From Oscheius tipulae (lineage: Eukaryota; Nematoda; Chromadorea; Rhabditida; Rhabditidae), in the NCBI GenBank assembly GCA_037178975.1, contig JASJZH010000004.1, forward strand, positions 10,850,001-10,914,000: a stretch of 64,000 nt of DNA, in the 5' to 3' direction. Shown here in pieces: positions 22,365 to 35,600 of the stretch. The first letter of the stretch is position 1. Each line of letters begins with the position of its first letter. The position numbers and the translations under genes are program-made. The notes below the pieces were generated by a model. That model was not told the DNA's origin. It made no database searches and saw only the letters and a program-made list of their open reading frames with translations.

Positions 22365-22700
22365 TCCTTACAATGCGAATCCCAACTTCGGCACACTTCT
22401 TTTCATACTTGGAACAGTCAGGATCATACCGTCTTTGATGAAAGTATCATAAGGGCACATGTTTCTCTAACAGACATTCTTCTCAGCCAATAGGTTACTC
22501 CAGTTCCTTCTCCTTTGGCACGGCATAGACCACCAGTTAGTCCTTCTGACAATCCGTATTATTCTTGTACTTTCTGATACCAGGAAACCAGTTGTCATGG
22601 AAAGTGCAGACGTTCTTGTAGCAGTTCTTGTTCCCACAGTCGTCGCTAGACTTACACGAAGTCTCGAAGGGCTCAGCTGGATATAGGGTGGGTACAAAGT
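22365..22700 (-). CDS. Cys-rich secreted-type exons, unrecognised
   Basis: A minus-strand exon after an acceptor near 22684 reads EPFETSCKSSDDCGNKNCYK then NVCTFHDNW and KYKNNTDCQ. A second in-phase candidate exon after about 22436 reads RYDPDCSKYEKKCAEVGIRI. The regular Cys spacing (C-x5-C-x4-C-x4-C) resembles small nematode extracellular Cys modules such as EB-type, but no family is assigned. No signal peptide or start codon was fixed, and the open frame between the two pieces contains stops, so this may be partial or decaying. It is divergently oriented to the myosin gene. Confidence 0.35.
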
Positions 22701-22918
22701 CTCTCTGTTCTGTTTCTCCGTCTCGGTGCATCTTTGTCTCTCTGTCTCTCCGTTCCGGTCAAGAGTACGTTTCCCCTTGACCCTCTCAAATTTTGCCCCA
22801 AAAACCCCTTGTGTTGTCTCGGATTTCGAGGCGGAGCCGGGGAACAAAAAGTCGCCTGGCCTGGATGTAATCACCCTGGCCAGGGAGCTCTTTGCGTACA
22901 CCCGTCCTTCCCGCCAAA

Positions 22919-25900
22919 ATGGAGCCAGGCGTTCTCAGGTTCTTTTTGCGGTTGTTTCCCTACCCAAATCTCCGAAAATAGGTATCTGAGAGTGTCAAAC
23001 AACGACCAGGACGAGGATGCCACCTTTGAAAACAGGGTCTGGATTCCTGACTCTCAGCTCGGATACAGGTTTTTGGCAGATTTTATACAACTTTTGGTCA
23101 TTTAAGACTCTGTACCGTCCTGGATAATGGCTATGCTGATGTTTTGGTCGGGTTCCGAGACGAACAGGGATTCTTTGAGAAGGTTGGTTGAGCAGTTTTT
23201 TTCTTTGGGTCAAATCGTATTTCTGCTTTTAACGTGTTCATTGACCGGAAACTACTAGAAAAAGATTTACCGACCAAATTTCTGTCAAGACTTATCCCGG
23301 GGGTCTACTGAAGTCTAAAGAGCTTCGATTTTCAAATATTGGCGCCGTTTAAAGTACCAGGGTTTCCAAGACTTGTTGATTGAAAACTTATATTATTATA
23401 CACAGCCGTTGTTGGAAAAGTTACGAAGAATAAAGAAAGACCGATTGTTAGACTGGAATGTACATCCTTCGCCAAAAAACGTTGCATACTTGCCTAGTTT
23501 CGATCAAAAAGGGATCAAAGTTTTCCATGAGGGTGTTATAGCCTCTATTTTTCACCTTCCTTTCTTCTAATACCTATTGCCAAACAGCCTGTCCCTTCAG
23601 TTTGTTTTACCATGACAGGAATACAGTTTTCTTATGTCCCAACACTTTTGTCGCATCTAACTCTTACTGTCACAAAAAAATTCAGGCAGAGACGCGAGCA
23701 CGAGACTTTTGGCTTCCTTTTTGAAGGCCTGATGATTCATTTTTGTGACTCCGATAGGCCATCGAGCCAATACGAGTTTCAGTCCAATCGCTTGACCTCA
23801 ATGACGCGCCAAATTCTGTTTCTATTGCGGACCTCGCTATTTTTAAATCTCTCTCTAGTTGTTTTCGAAATTTCATCGCCCTCGGTTAAAAATACGCTCC
23901 CATCAGCTGTTTCTCTCCACACCCGCCGCGCTTCAAATCGCTTTTTGAAGACCAGTGAGCACCGCGTCCACGATTCTCTCGTATTGCATGCTTGTTCACT
24001 TGCTCACACGTGTTGGTGTAAGACATCCCTCCCTCCGTCTCCCTCTGGGTGAGGAGTGTTCATCAATTGCTGATGGTGCTGAAAAATACGTTACACCGAA
24101 CACGGGAGGGAGAAAGATTTGCATTACGCAAAGGTGGAAGAGAACAGTTGGCGGGTTCAATGGCTGTGGAAAGAACGGCTCGTTAATCAAAAATAGAGGG
24201 ATCGGGCCGAAGAAAAGACCGACTGGGGCCGCAAGAACTGGGAAGTGATGTTGCCGAGAAAGAGTCTCAGACTAATAAGACAGAGACAGACCAACGGTCT
24301 TCCACTCAAAACCTTGCTCGTTCCTCTCCCGTTAGAAATATAGCAGTTGTTACCTGGGTCATTTGCTAAAAACACCATTTCTCCAGTCAGGAATCGTAAA
24401 AAAGGTCCAACGAGCCATGAAAATGTATTATCTTTTTCAGAAGAGAATCGAGAAGAATGGGGTCGAGTCTACGAGTAGGAACTGTCTGGCCGATGACCTC
24501 TGCTGCCTCACAGAACCCAATTCAGCAACAGTTTTGGATTCTCTCAGCAGGAGGTACCAGCAAGGAGTCATTCATGTGGGTTCTTTGTTCCATACTACTG
24601 AAATGTGACTATTTTAGACATATTCCGGTCTCTTCTGTGTAGTCATGAACCCATGGAAAAGTCTTCCGATTTACTCCGAAGAGGTCATGGAAGAGTACCG
24701 TTGCTCAGTCGGGGACCACTTTCCTCATGTCTACACAGTCGCTCAGGAGGCCTACGACGGTATTCTTCGAGGTGTGTGACAGAGCGACAGAGGGAGACAG
24801 TAAGAGAGAGAGAGAGAGACATTTCCTCTCTACAGACATCTGATTCTCTTTTTTTCAGGCGGAAGGAACCAATCCATCCTGATCACGTTCGTCACCCCCT
24901 TGGCCCATGTTACAACTTGAATTAATGCTTTCAGGGGCGAGTCAGGTGCTGGAAAAACGGAGAACACGAAGAAAATAATCGATTTCATTCTGCATTCTTG
25001 TGGTTCTGATGACGATGGGAGCCTGGGATCGGCGGTGGTCACAGCCGGAACTCTATTGGAGGCTTTTGGAAATGCGCGGACGACTCACAATAATAATAGC
25101 AGTCGATTTGTAAGTAGCTTCCCGAAATGACGGCAACTAAAAATTTAGGGAAAGTTCATGAAGGTTGAATTCGATGATAATGGAAGGCTGGTTTCGTCCC
25201 AGATTGAATGCTGTAAGTTAGAGAGACAGATATGCAGAGGAAGAGACAGAAACAGAGATACAACTTCAGATCTTCTGGAAAAATCCCGAGTCATCAGTCA
25301 CAATGAAGGAGACAGAAACTTCCACATCTTCTACCAGATTCTCTCTGAAGTAAGTAGATCCCAAATCCCAAATCTAGCGTTTTGTAGGGACTTCCCGCCA
25401 ATCTCAAAGCATGTCTTAACCTCCCCGGATCAGCTGAATCGTACAAGTTCCTCAATCAAGGAGGAGCATGCAAGACGCCGGATATGGATGATGGAAAATT
25501 GATGAAAGGTACTATTGCCGCCATGGCTCGACTGGAAATCCCGGAGACTGAACAACAACAGATCTTCGAACTGGTGGCTGCCTGTGTCATGATCGGAGAG
25601 ATTAGATTTGGAGAGCGGTCGGGAATGGACTTGAGTTTTGTGGAGCGACAGAATGAAGTTGATCATGTCGCTGATCTTCTCCAACTGAAATCGGGAAGAA
25701 TAGTGGATGCTTTGACTTCTCCGACCATCAAAGTCGGGGACAAGTTGATCAGAAAGAATCAGAACTTGAAAAAGGTGAGTTACTGACTCTGTCTCTTTAT
25801 CTCTCTGTCTCTCTGTCACTCCGCTATTCTTCACTTCCAGACCCTCTTCTCCGCTTCCGCTATGGCCAAAGCCATCTACGAGCGTCTCTTCAACTGGCTC

Positions 25901-28900
25901 CTCGAGCGTTGTAATGACGTGATCGGCGAGAAGAACATTGACAGTGAGTTTCTAATTGCTCCAGGACCTCATGTTTCCATCTCGTTTCATTACGAGAGCC
26001 GGCTGACAAACACCATTAGTCTTACACCCGAAACTCTTTGTCGCATCCATCATAATTTGTTTACAACCCCCCTCGCGGCAGAAAATGACCGATGTTTTAT
26101 AGTGACGGAGTCGTCAATGCGTCGGTTCATCGGGGTTCTGGACATTGCCGGCTTCGAGATTATGCAAAAGAACAGCTTCGAGCAGTTCTGCATCAACTTC
26201 ACCAATGAGAAGCTGCAGCAGTTTTTCAATCATTTCATGTTCATCAAGGAACAGGTCTAGGAGCCTGGAACAGTGTGGAAAAATCGAGTTTTAGGCAGAG
26301 TATGAGGAGGAAGGAATTAGTTGGAGTCATGTCAACTACGCTGAAGACCTACAACCTACCATCGCTCTCTTCGAGAAGCCCATGGGAATGTTCTCTCTGT
26401 TGGAGGAAGAATGCGTCGTTCCAAATGGATCCGATCAGTCCCTATTGGAAAAGTTCTCGGCGAATCTGACTGATACTCAGGTCTTCTCAAAGGCAAAGCA
26501 GTCCAAGAAGTGAGTTAGCGAGAAATCTAGTCTCTAGTGGAATTGGGTCAAATTTTTGTTTTGGAAAGTTGGGGTATTAAGAGGTCGTATCCGGACTGAT
26601 CAGATCTTATTCTGGATCCCAGACAGATTTTCTCTTGACTCTTGTACTAGGACAGTATTGGCCTCCAGGCGCAAACCTGACAGGGGAGGGTGCATAGCTC
26701 TGTTCTGGTTTGTGACTGTGCCCAAGGTTTGGGCCCAATGAGAATACGGTCATCTGGCTCTTGAAGTAGAAGTTCCCAAATGAAAGTACCAGGGTAGATC
26801 CGAACTTTTCAATCGATAGGAACACCATTGTAGCGGGAGGAGAACTTCTGAAATGAAATTCAGTGAACCTCAAAATCCGAATTTGTAACGGATCGGGGAA
26901 CTATGGACGATGATCGGTGTCCGAAAGCACCTTGAGCACAAATTGTGTCCTTTAGGAACAAGTTGATCGTTCACTTCACTGTCCAGCACTATGCCGGAAA
27001 CGTGGACTACAACATAGACTCCTGGATAGAGAAGAACAGAGACGTCGTCGAGAATTCTGTGCTTTCCCTGTTGTCCGAATCTACCCAGCCACTTCTCAAA
27101 AAGCTCTTCCCTCCGGGTAAGACTCTTTTGAAAATAAGTTTACCGAAGGATAATCCTTCAGTGTCCACCGATACAAAGAACCAGCGACGAGGAACTATCT
27201 GCAACGCATCTGTTACCTATAACTACCGGGTAAGTGAATCTCATTTCCGCTCATTAATCACTTTTTGTTCAGAACCAGCTGCAATCTTTGCTTGACTGCC
27301 TCAACCTCTCATCGGCTCATTTTGTCCGCTGCGTCATTCCGAACTATGAGAGAGTTCCGGGGAAAGTTGATGGACCTTTGGTTTTGCATCAGTTGAAGTA
27401 GGGCGTAGAGAGGGTAATCAAGAGTATGAGTTCAGATGCAACGGTGTGCTGGAGGGAATCAGAATCTGTAGAAAGGGATACCCTTCGAGGTTGAGCTACT
27501 CTGACTTTTTGCAGAGGTATTCTGTTCTGGGAGGAGCCAGCTTCAGGGCTACTGGAAGAGACGGTTGGTTGAGAGTGACAGAGACAGAGACAGTGAGTTC
27601 TTTTCAGGTTGCCGTCAACTCCTCACCGCAATCTCCCTCGATAAAGAGCGCTATGCTATCGGAAAGTCACGCGTGTTTTTCAAAGTCGGAGTCATTCCCG
27701 AGGTAGTAACTCTCCTGAATCACCGATAAATCCTCTCTTACAGCTTGAAGAGGCACGCCGAAACTATCTCTCAAGCATGTTGATCAAACTCCAGTCCTAC
27801 ATCCGCTGGCATATTGCTGTCAAGGACGTTGATCTTCGTAGGAAGAAGAACCTGGGGACTGTCATCATCCAGGACAACGTCAGCATCTTCTCGAACGTGG
27901 CGAATTGGGAGTGGTACCGCCTGCTCTGTCTGGTTCGACCCCTGATCCCGAAAGACCGAGAAAGACTGAGAATACAAGAGCTGGAGAAGAAGATTCACCA
28001 GCTGGAGGCCGAGCACGAGAAGTCCTTGAAGGAGAACGAAAAGCTGAATAGGAAGATGTCGAAGCTGGAAGAAGAGCATCTGAGAGAACTGGCAGAGCTG
28101 AGGAAAGAGAAGCTGGAGATGGAGGAGAGGCTGAGAAGGGTGAGTCATGAGACAGTGAGACAGAGAGGAAGAGAGACAGAGAAAGAAATATAGACAGAGA
28201 GAGGCAGAGAGACAATGTTTTTTTTTTTCAGCAAGCCGAATCCTCTGCTCGAGACTACCACGAGAAGACCATCCTCCTGGAAAAGGAGCTCTCTGAACAG
28301 AAGAGACTCCACGAAAAGACTCTCCTCGATCTCAACCGCGGTTTCCAACGACGTCTGGAAGAAGCAACGAATGAAGCAGCCTCAAAGAACAAGGAACTGA
28401 AGAAGAACCTCGAGGCGGAAATAGAAGCCCTCCAAGCCGAGCTCCAGGCAGCCTTGAAGGCCAAACAAGACCTGGAGAAGAAGCAGGAACAGAACTCGGG
28501 TTCCTGGAAGACTCGGTGTGAGGCGGCCGAGAAACAAGCAGCAATTTTGAAAGAGACTCTTGAGAAGTTCAAGGCGGAAAAGGAGAAGGAGATGGAAAAG
28601 ATGAAGACGGAGATGAACCAGAATGAAGACATCTATGAGATCCTGGAGAAGAAGTACAACGAACAGCACCAGAAAGTTCTGGTAGGCTAGATCGAACTAC
28701 GGCGAAGAGCTGTGAACTTACAGAAAATGAATGATAGCTTGCGGAACTACGAAAGAGAGCTGGAGCAGGCAAAAATGAACAATGAGGACCTGAGCAAGGA
28801 ATTGAAGAGGGTGAGTTCAGGTTTGCTATGATGGTAGGACTGAGTGGTCTCGGTCTCTTTAGAGGGGTGTCTTCTTTCTTTTGTTCTCAACAGTTTCTCC

Positions 28901-31598
28901 TCTTCAGACCCAAGACGCCCTCGAAAGAGAACTCGAACAGAGAGAAGAACTCCTGAAAGAACACGACCAGTGCAGTGCCCTCATTGCCAAGCTCGAGGCG
29001 ACTATTCAAAAGCTTCACGAAGAAATCTCTCATCTGAAGCTGAAGATTGCCAAGCTCGAGAATGAGACAGAGGACGAGAAGAACAGGAACAAGCGCTACA
29101 ACGACAACATTTCAGATCTCCAGAAGCTTATTTCGGAACTCAATGTGGGTCCAACTACGGCCTACAGTACCCCCGGTTTTTAGGACAAGGTTGCTAGATT
29201 CGACCAAGTCATGTTGGAAGAGAAGAACAAGAGAAGGAAGCTGGAAAAAGAGAAGGATATCCTCGAGGAGCAGTTACAGTATGCCAAGGAGAACTACGAC
29301 AGGTTGAGGAAGAAGTACGAGGCTTTGGTAGGCCTTCCTCTCTCTACCTCTCTGTCTCTCAGTCCCTCTACCACATGTCCCCTCTGTCTCTCTATTTCTC
29401 TGTCGCTGTAACTTCTACCAGTCGAACACACTAAAACAATTTGCAGAAAGATGAGCTCCGCCAGAGAGACAACACAGTTAGACAGCTGGAAAAGAGACTG
29501 GAAGACAAGGAAGCGGTCATGAAAGATTGTGTCCAAGAACTGAAACAGTCGCACAAAGCGAGGCTCTCAGAAATGGAGGAGAAAATCGAGGATGTGAAAA
29601 GAAAGAACTCAAAGTGAGTCGACTCTTAGTACTGGAAAAAGGACAAATTTAGATTGGAATCCGAAAATAGTCTTCAGAAGATGAAGCTGGAGACGACGTT
29701 CGAGAAGGAGGGGTCTGTGGACTCTGATTGTGGTGAGTTTCGCTGTCTCTCTGTTGCTATGTTTTACTGTTTCTCTATCTCTCTGTCTCTCTATCAATCA
29801 GTCTCCCTGTCTCTCTGTTCCCAGTCAGTCTATTTCGAACTTTCAAACATCACGCGGCTATCTCACACCCTGATATAAAGCTTCGTCTATCTTTCTATCA
29901 CCCCCACCGCGTGACATGAACCCGGAAGAGATTCCAGTGCAACAACTGACATCAACAAAGAAATAACAATTGTTTTATCGGATTGATCTATAGTTTGCCT
30001 TGCAGGTTACGGAACCACCTCCAGCTACCGCTCAGCCCTCGGACGGCAGTACTCTCTGACCTCCTTGAGCTCTTTCTCCTCGTTCAGAACGTTGAGCAGA
30101 AGGAGAGAGACAGAACCTGACATGTCCTCATCCCTATACTCTACCCTTCCAAGGTTTGTCAGTTTTACAGAGACAGAAACAAAAAGGTCCCAGACGCCCA
30201 TCCATTGACTACTCCATGCCTCCCAGCTCGCCACTCCACAGATCGAGCTCTACCAGTAATATCGAGAAGGACAAGAAGATTGCTGATTTAGAGAGACAGG
30301 TGAGTGAGATTGTGAAGAGGGATGGTGACAAAGTTCAGGTTCAAACCCTCAACACTGACATGAACATCCAGAGGAGGGAACTGGAAGTGTACAAGCAGAC
30401 TATGACGACAGTGGAAGCTGTGAGTTGGTAGAGAGCAAACAGGTGACAGCAAGCAATTGACAGACTACTGACAGGCCTTCCCTGCTACTGAAGTGAACTG
30501 ACCAGTTGACAGATTACGAGAACTGTCAGTAGATTGATCGAATGTTGACTGACTGGTAGATTGTTGAGAGACAGAAAACAGAGGAACTGGTAGAAAACAG
30601 GGAATTGACAAACAATACTGATCACAGAAGAGAGTTGACAAGGATGACTAACAGGGTGGACAGACGTAAGAATATGACTGGAGAGTGACAGAGAGTTTTC
30701 CGTTGACAGAAAACATACGCGAGTCGTCCAAACCTTGACAGAAGTCAAGTGAGAGACAACTGACAGTAACTTGCCAGACTGGGGTGTCATTAGGAGAACT
30801 GAAAGGGCTCGATTAAAAGTCTACTGAAGTCTGACCTATAGCTGGCAGATGACTGACAGTAAGCTGACAAAACATTGAGAAGTGACATTCACATTCGTGA
30901 GACCTTATTATGGAAGTATCAGATCAGAGAACTGTTTAGGAACGAGACCGCCTGATGAACATCAACCGGTCTCAACAGCTCGACCTCGAAAATGCTAAGC
31001 GTCAGATGGACAGATCCGAATCCAATGCTGATGCCCTCGCAATGAGGTTGAAACGATCCCAAGAAGATACAGACATGTGGAAAAAGAAGCACGAGGACTT
31101 GATCAAAGAGTCGAAGAACGAGGTGCTCTTCGAGAGAAAGCGGGCATCTGATCGGATGGACTCGGTCCGGGATGAGCATAAACAACACCATGCTAGGGTA
31201 GAAGCGTTGGAAACGTTCAAAGACGAGCTGAACTCGGAGCTGTATCGCTGTCAAGCGGAGCTGGACAGAGCCTTGATGACTATCAGGGATCTGGAGCAGA
31301 ACGTTCAGTCACAGGTTAGTCGTGAAAAAGAGAGACATAGATGCAGAAAGACAGAGACAGAGACAATTACAGGAAATGCTCGGTGGCAGCATAGAAGTCA
31401 ACTACAAGGCTATAGCCATGGAACTAGATGCCCTCAAAGAAGAGAATGCTATTCTCAAAGCCAGAAATCGTCGTCAATACAAACAGATCGAACTTCTTAC
31501 TCGTAAGGAGGTCGCCGTAAATTGGAACAATGCTTATTTTAGAGCAGGACAACACGAACGACATTGTACATCACATGGAGACGAAAATCTCGGCCTAA
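22919..31598 (+). CDS. Class II (muscle-type) myosin heavy chain
   Basis: ATP-driven actin motor. ATG 22919 (MEPGVLR) joins in phase to the SH3-like subdomain ([15 protein letters not shown]). A 1.2-kb intron leads to the motor: [21 protein letters not shown]-loop [10 protein letters not shown] (about 24934-24963), switch [19 protein letters not shown] and FHIFYQIL. It continues with switch [22 protein letters not shown], the SH1 region [27 protein letters not shown], and the lever arm with [10 protein letters not shown] and [13 protein letters not shown]. The coiled-coil tail follows from [12 protein letters not shown]. All key ATPase residues are present. The tail is only about 770 residues (usual about 1,100) and is broken by a Ser-rich segment at about 29710-30270. 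Stop at 31598 after HHMETKISA. Many introns hold GAGACAGA tracts. Confidence 0.9.
30430..30940 (+). repeat. Myosin intron rich in degenerate TGACAG/TTGACAG repeats
   Basis: The about 510-nt intron between exons TMTTVEA and ERDRLMNIN carries more than a dozen TGACAG, TGACTGAC or TTGACAG-like units, different from the GAGACAGA tracts of other introns. Each unit ends in a potential CAG acceptor, but true splicing uses TTTAG at about 30940. Confidence 0.55.
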
Positions 31599-32615
31599 TT
31601 CTTCTCCCGACCCTATATTTGTTCACTTTCTTTCTACTCGGTGATATATCCCCGTTTCCTACGCGTTGTTAACAGAGAATGAATGAAGCCGGTTGAATCT
31701 GTGAACTCTTAACTGACAGGAAAAATTAAAAAGAGCCTAATAGCGTTTATTGGTTGACATAGTCTTCAGATAAGCTATGTCGAATGAGCATGGAGCTGAA
31801 GTGTCGAGATCATAGGCTCCCTCGAGGTCAGACAGGCCGAGTCGGGGCACCTGAAATTGAGATTTTCAGAGGTTGTGCCCGCCTTCTAATGTCTCCGTCA
31901 AGCATCGTTCATCTTCAGTTTCTACCAACTCTGAAATTCACTGGTAGACCGGTCAATATGTCAACCTTTGGCTGGCTCTCTGTCACGTTTTCCGTAAAAA
32001 TTCTGCCCATTTTATATAATTCCTTGGTAAACTCTCTAACCCGTTTTCCCAATCAAGGGTTCAAAGGATCGACTGCCAGCTCCTTTGTCATTCCTTTGTC
32101 CATACCCACCATTCGATCATACCAGTGAGCCTCCAACTACAGTATTACAGTCTACTTTCTGTCAGTCTACCTTCTCTCAGCTGCATTTTAATGTGCTTAT
32201 CGGTTGGCCTATTACAGTGAGTTGAGTTGAAAAAGGAATGAACTAAAGGGGAACCGTAGTCAGAGACAAAGGTAGAGGTAGATATGGCAGAAAAGAAGTA
32301 AAAAAAAAGTAATCTATCAATAGAGCTTTTTTTTTTAAATTTCACTTCTCTGCTAATCAGTTATTATCAAGTCAGTGCTACTTCCACCACAAGTAATGCC
32401 CCTAGGGGGCTCAAGTTACAGTAATAACCTTGTCCCTTTGAATCTTTCCGGTTTCTATTTTCTTCTGTCATTCTGTTCTGACCCGTACCTCTCACTTCAA
32501 CCTATCTGCATGTGTCCCTTTAGTCGGCTACCATGACAGGAGCAACCTGCAACAGGGATTGCTATCACAAAAGTGTCTGTGACAAATTGACAATGTTTCG
32601 TGCCTATTTGATCTT
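31599..32615. other. Intergenic, nothing recognised
   Basis: Tail-to-tail region between the myosin and K2P genes. The longest open frame (31784-32128 +) has no domain. Confidence 0.45.
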
Positions 32616-35600
32616 TTAAGACTCCCTGTAGAAACTGCAAAAGAAAATTGATACACTCACATTCTCTTGTTTACCATCAATTGAGCTCGCCTCATAGAAT
32701 ATCGGTAGAGTATCAACAGTCCGAGTTGTTTCCATTTTCAGAGATTCTGCAATCTTGATTAGAATCAACAGACAAAGCAATAAACCAGCAACTCTGCTAT
32801 TTCTACGGTCATCCATGAAGCCAATAGAATGAGCGTCCATACTGCCTCGGAGGTCTGTATAACTGACAGCTTTGGCTTCAGCTTCTTCTTCCTCTTTCTA
32901 GAAAAAGTGACCTTCCATGTCTCTGTTTCATTTTTTAAAGACCCTACCCTCAACGTCTTCATCTCCCCAGCCTGAACTTTCATGGCATTGTCGGCAAACT
33001 GGTCAAAATTAAAGTTGGCTAGTTCCTCGGGCGGAATGTTAAACTTGTCTCCAAGATTTTTCACCAGAGCCTTCATGGTCATTCTGAAGGTTTGAAGTTA
33101 GAAAGCAAATGTTGACTCTTACTTTTTTCCGCCAAACCAGATCACAGCATTGGCGACATTTTCCATCTTCCTTCCGGCATAGTGAACTTTTTTGAGAAGA
33201 TCTGCGGCGATCTCGATGGCCATGGTAGTCAGAGCTAGTCCGATTCCGATGTAGACGAGGGTGATGAAGAGGTAGTCGAAGCTAGACAGAGGTACCGTCA
33301 GTTGAAGGCTCAGTTACCTTTTCGGAACAAAGTCACCCAGTCCTATAGTGGTCAGAGTGACAAAGTTGAAGTAGAGAGCTTTGAAGAAGTCCATCTCGGG
33401 CTCGTAGGCCGAGAGTACCTGGAAGATTCAATTAAGATACAGAAAAACAGAAACAGGACAATAGAGAGACAGACGCACAGAAAGACAGGGTGACAGAGAA
33501 ACCGAGAGACACAGAGTCGGAGTGACAGAGATGCAGAACATTCTGGTGTGAGCTACCTGAGCTCCAAAGAACAAGTAAGCAGCAAATGTCCCTGTAAGAG
33601 CTAAAGACTCAGCAGTTCCTCTAGCTGCTAGCTCTTCTGGCATTCTCTCTTCCTCGTCCTCATTCTCTGCCTTCTCTTCTTCGGGAACTGGCTCTTCTTG
33701 TCCATCTTTCATGATGACTGGTGGTTCGACAAAGTTCTTTCTGTCAGAGGTGATCTCTTCTTTCTTTTTGCTCTAGAACGGTTTTCCAACCTTAAAACTA
33801 TGAATTTCGCTTACCATCTTTCTCCTGAAACACTTCTTGCTCAGCCAGGCAATCTTGGCAACGAGTGTGAGCAGCTTCTTGAGGCAGATGTTGATAAACA
33901 TTCCAATGTCTGCTATGGTCAGGAGAGTCAGTGGGACTCCAATCAGACCGTAGACTATTACGAACACTCGGCCGGCCATGGTTTCTGGAGCCACGTGACC
34001 GTATCCTGAATGAACCGGTCGGTCCCAAAACTGATCTGTCTCTCTGTTTTGATGTCTCTTCGTCTCTGTAGAACTTTTGAAGAGGGATGTTCTTGTATTA
34101 TTAAGTGTATTCAAAACACTCGCGAAAAAAAAGGAAATTAATAACTTTTTCGGGGTCTAGAAAGCGGATTTATAGCGTTGTGATGTTCTGCAAAGTTGTC
34201 GATTTTGGTATGGGCTACAAAATACATCACAGAGTTTTGGTATGGGCTACAGAGTATCACAAAGCTGAAAAATCATTTTTTGAGCCGTGTCTCCTCCAGA
34301 GACCTGGCTCTTTCCCCGACCCTTTCTCCTATGACGAACCATGACTTAGACCCTATATATATGTTGCAGTTCAAAGTGTTTTTCAGTTCAAACTGTTCTG
34401 AACTAGTTCAAACTGTTCCAACACTTTGAACTAGTTCAAACTGTTCTATTTCAGTTCGAAGTGTTTTACGGCAGTTCAAACTGTTTTGAACTAGTTCAAA
34501 GTGTTTTTATTTCCTTTCTTCTTATTTGTAAAGCGTTTTTACCATATTTGAGGATGTTTTTCGTTTTTATTTTGTTTCCATCGTACAAATCGTAAAATTA
34601 TTAGTATTTTGACACTAGAACGACTTGACGAAACCCCCTTTAGACGTTTGTGAAGCTTCAACATCCCATTTTTATTACATTTTTGACGTCTTTTGTGATT
34701 CGTCACTCGTATCATTCGCTCGTTTTGACGATTATCTTCGATCATTTTCACAAAAATTCACCCTTTGCTGCTCTCAAGACTTCTTCTGCGCGCTTCGCAA
34801 AGTATTTTTGATGTTTTTAGTGTTTGTTGTGTATTTTATTTCATTCTCCTCTCTGATCTTTAATTTACTGATGTCAATCCGTTTAGGGTTTCTCTTGCTT
34901 CTCGAGAAAATGAATGAACCGAGCAGCGACACGAGCAGGGGCGACCGAGCGACGGAGGAACTAGACAATCAAGTTAGTTCGTTTTACTGCGCGACAGTTC
35001 ATCAAAAAGTATTAAATGGAGCAATATGTAGGCACACCTCGCTTTGCCGGCAGAAGTACACGAAAACCTCGATAGGATTGAAGAAAAAAAGGAAGCACAT
35101 CGTCTTCGCTTCGAAAAAAGACTGGATGTCCACCGTTCCGAACAAAAATACTCTCATTTCAAGTCAGAAGAGAATTATAGGACGATTTTCACAGCTGTAC
35201 AGGAATCCACTGCGGGATCTCATGCCGAAATGGATGCACTGATGAAAAGATACAGTCAAAGGTTAGTTTTTTTTAAACTAGACTCGTGTATCCTAAGTAT
35301 CTCAGGTTTTCTATCGAAAAGATCAACGGGAAAGATGAACTAACTCGAAATGGAAGGATTGTTATCACCCGAAGCAGAATATTCCACATTCTATATGCGG
35401 TTCATACTGCAGGCGGCTGCTCTGGTCGTGACGTTATGTGGCCTCATGTAAAGCATTATTTCGGACTGACACAGTAAGACTTTCATAACCTCTAACTTGT
35501 TGCATTTTTTTTTCAGACGAATCGTTTCGCTTTACATCAGTTGCTGCGAAATCTGTCCCCTGAAGAGAGGAAAAGCGAAGAAGGGTGTCGTCGTAAAACC

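Noticed and set aside
28255-28669. Three minus-strand frames opposite the myosin rod
   Set aside because: Antisense shadows of Glu/Lys codons in the coiled coil.
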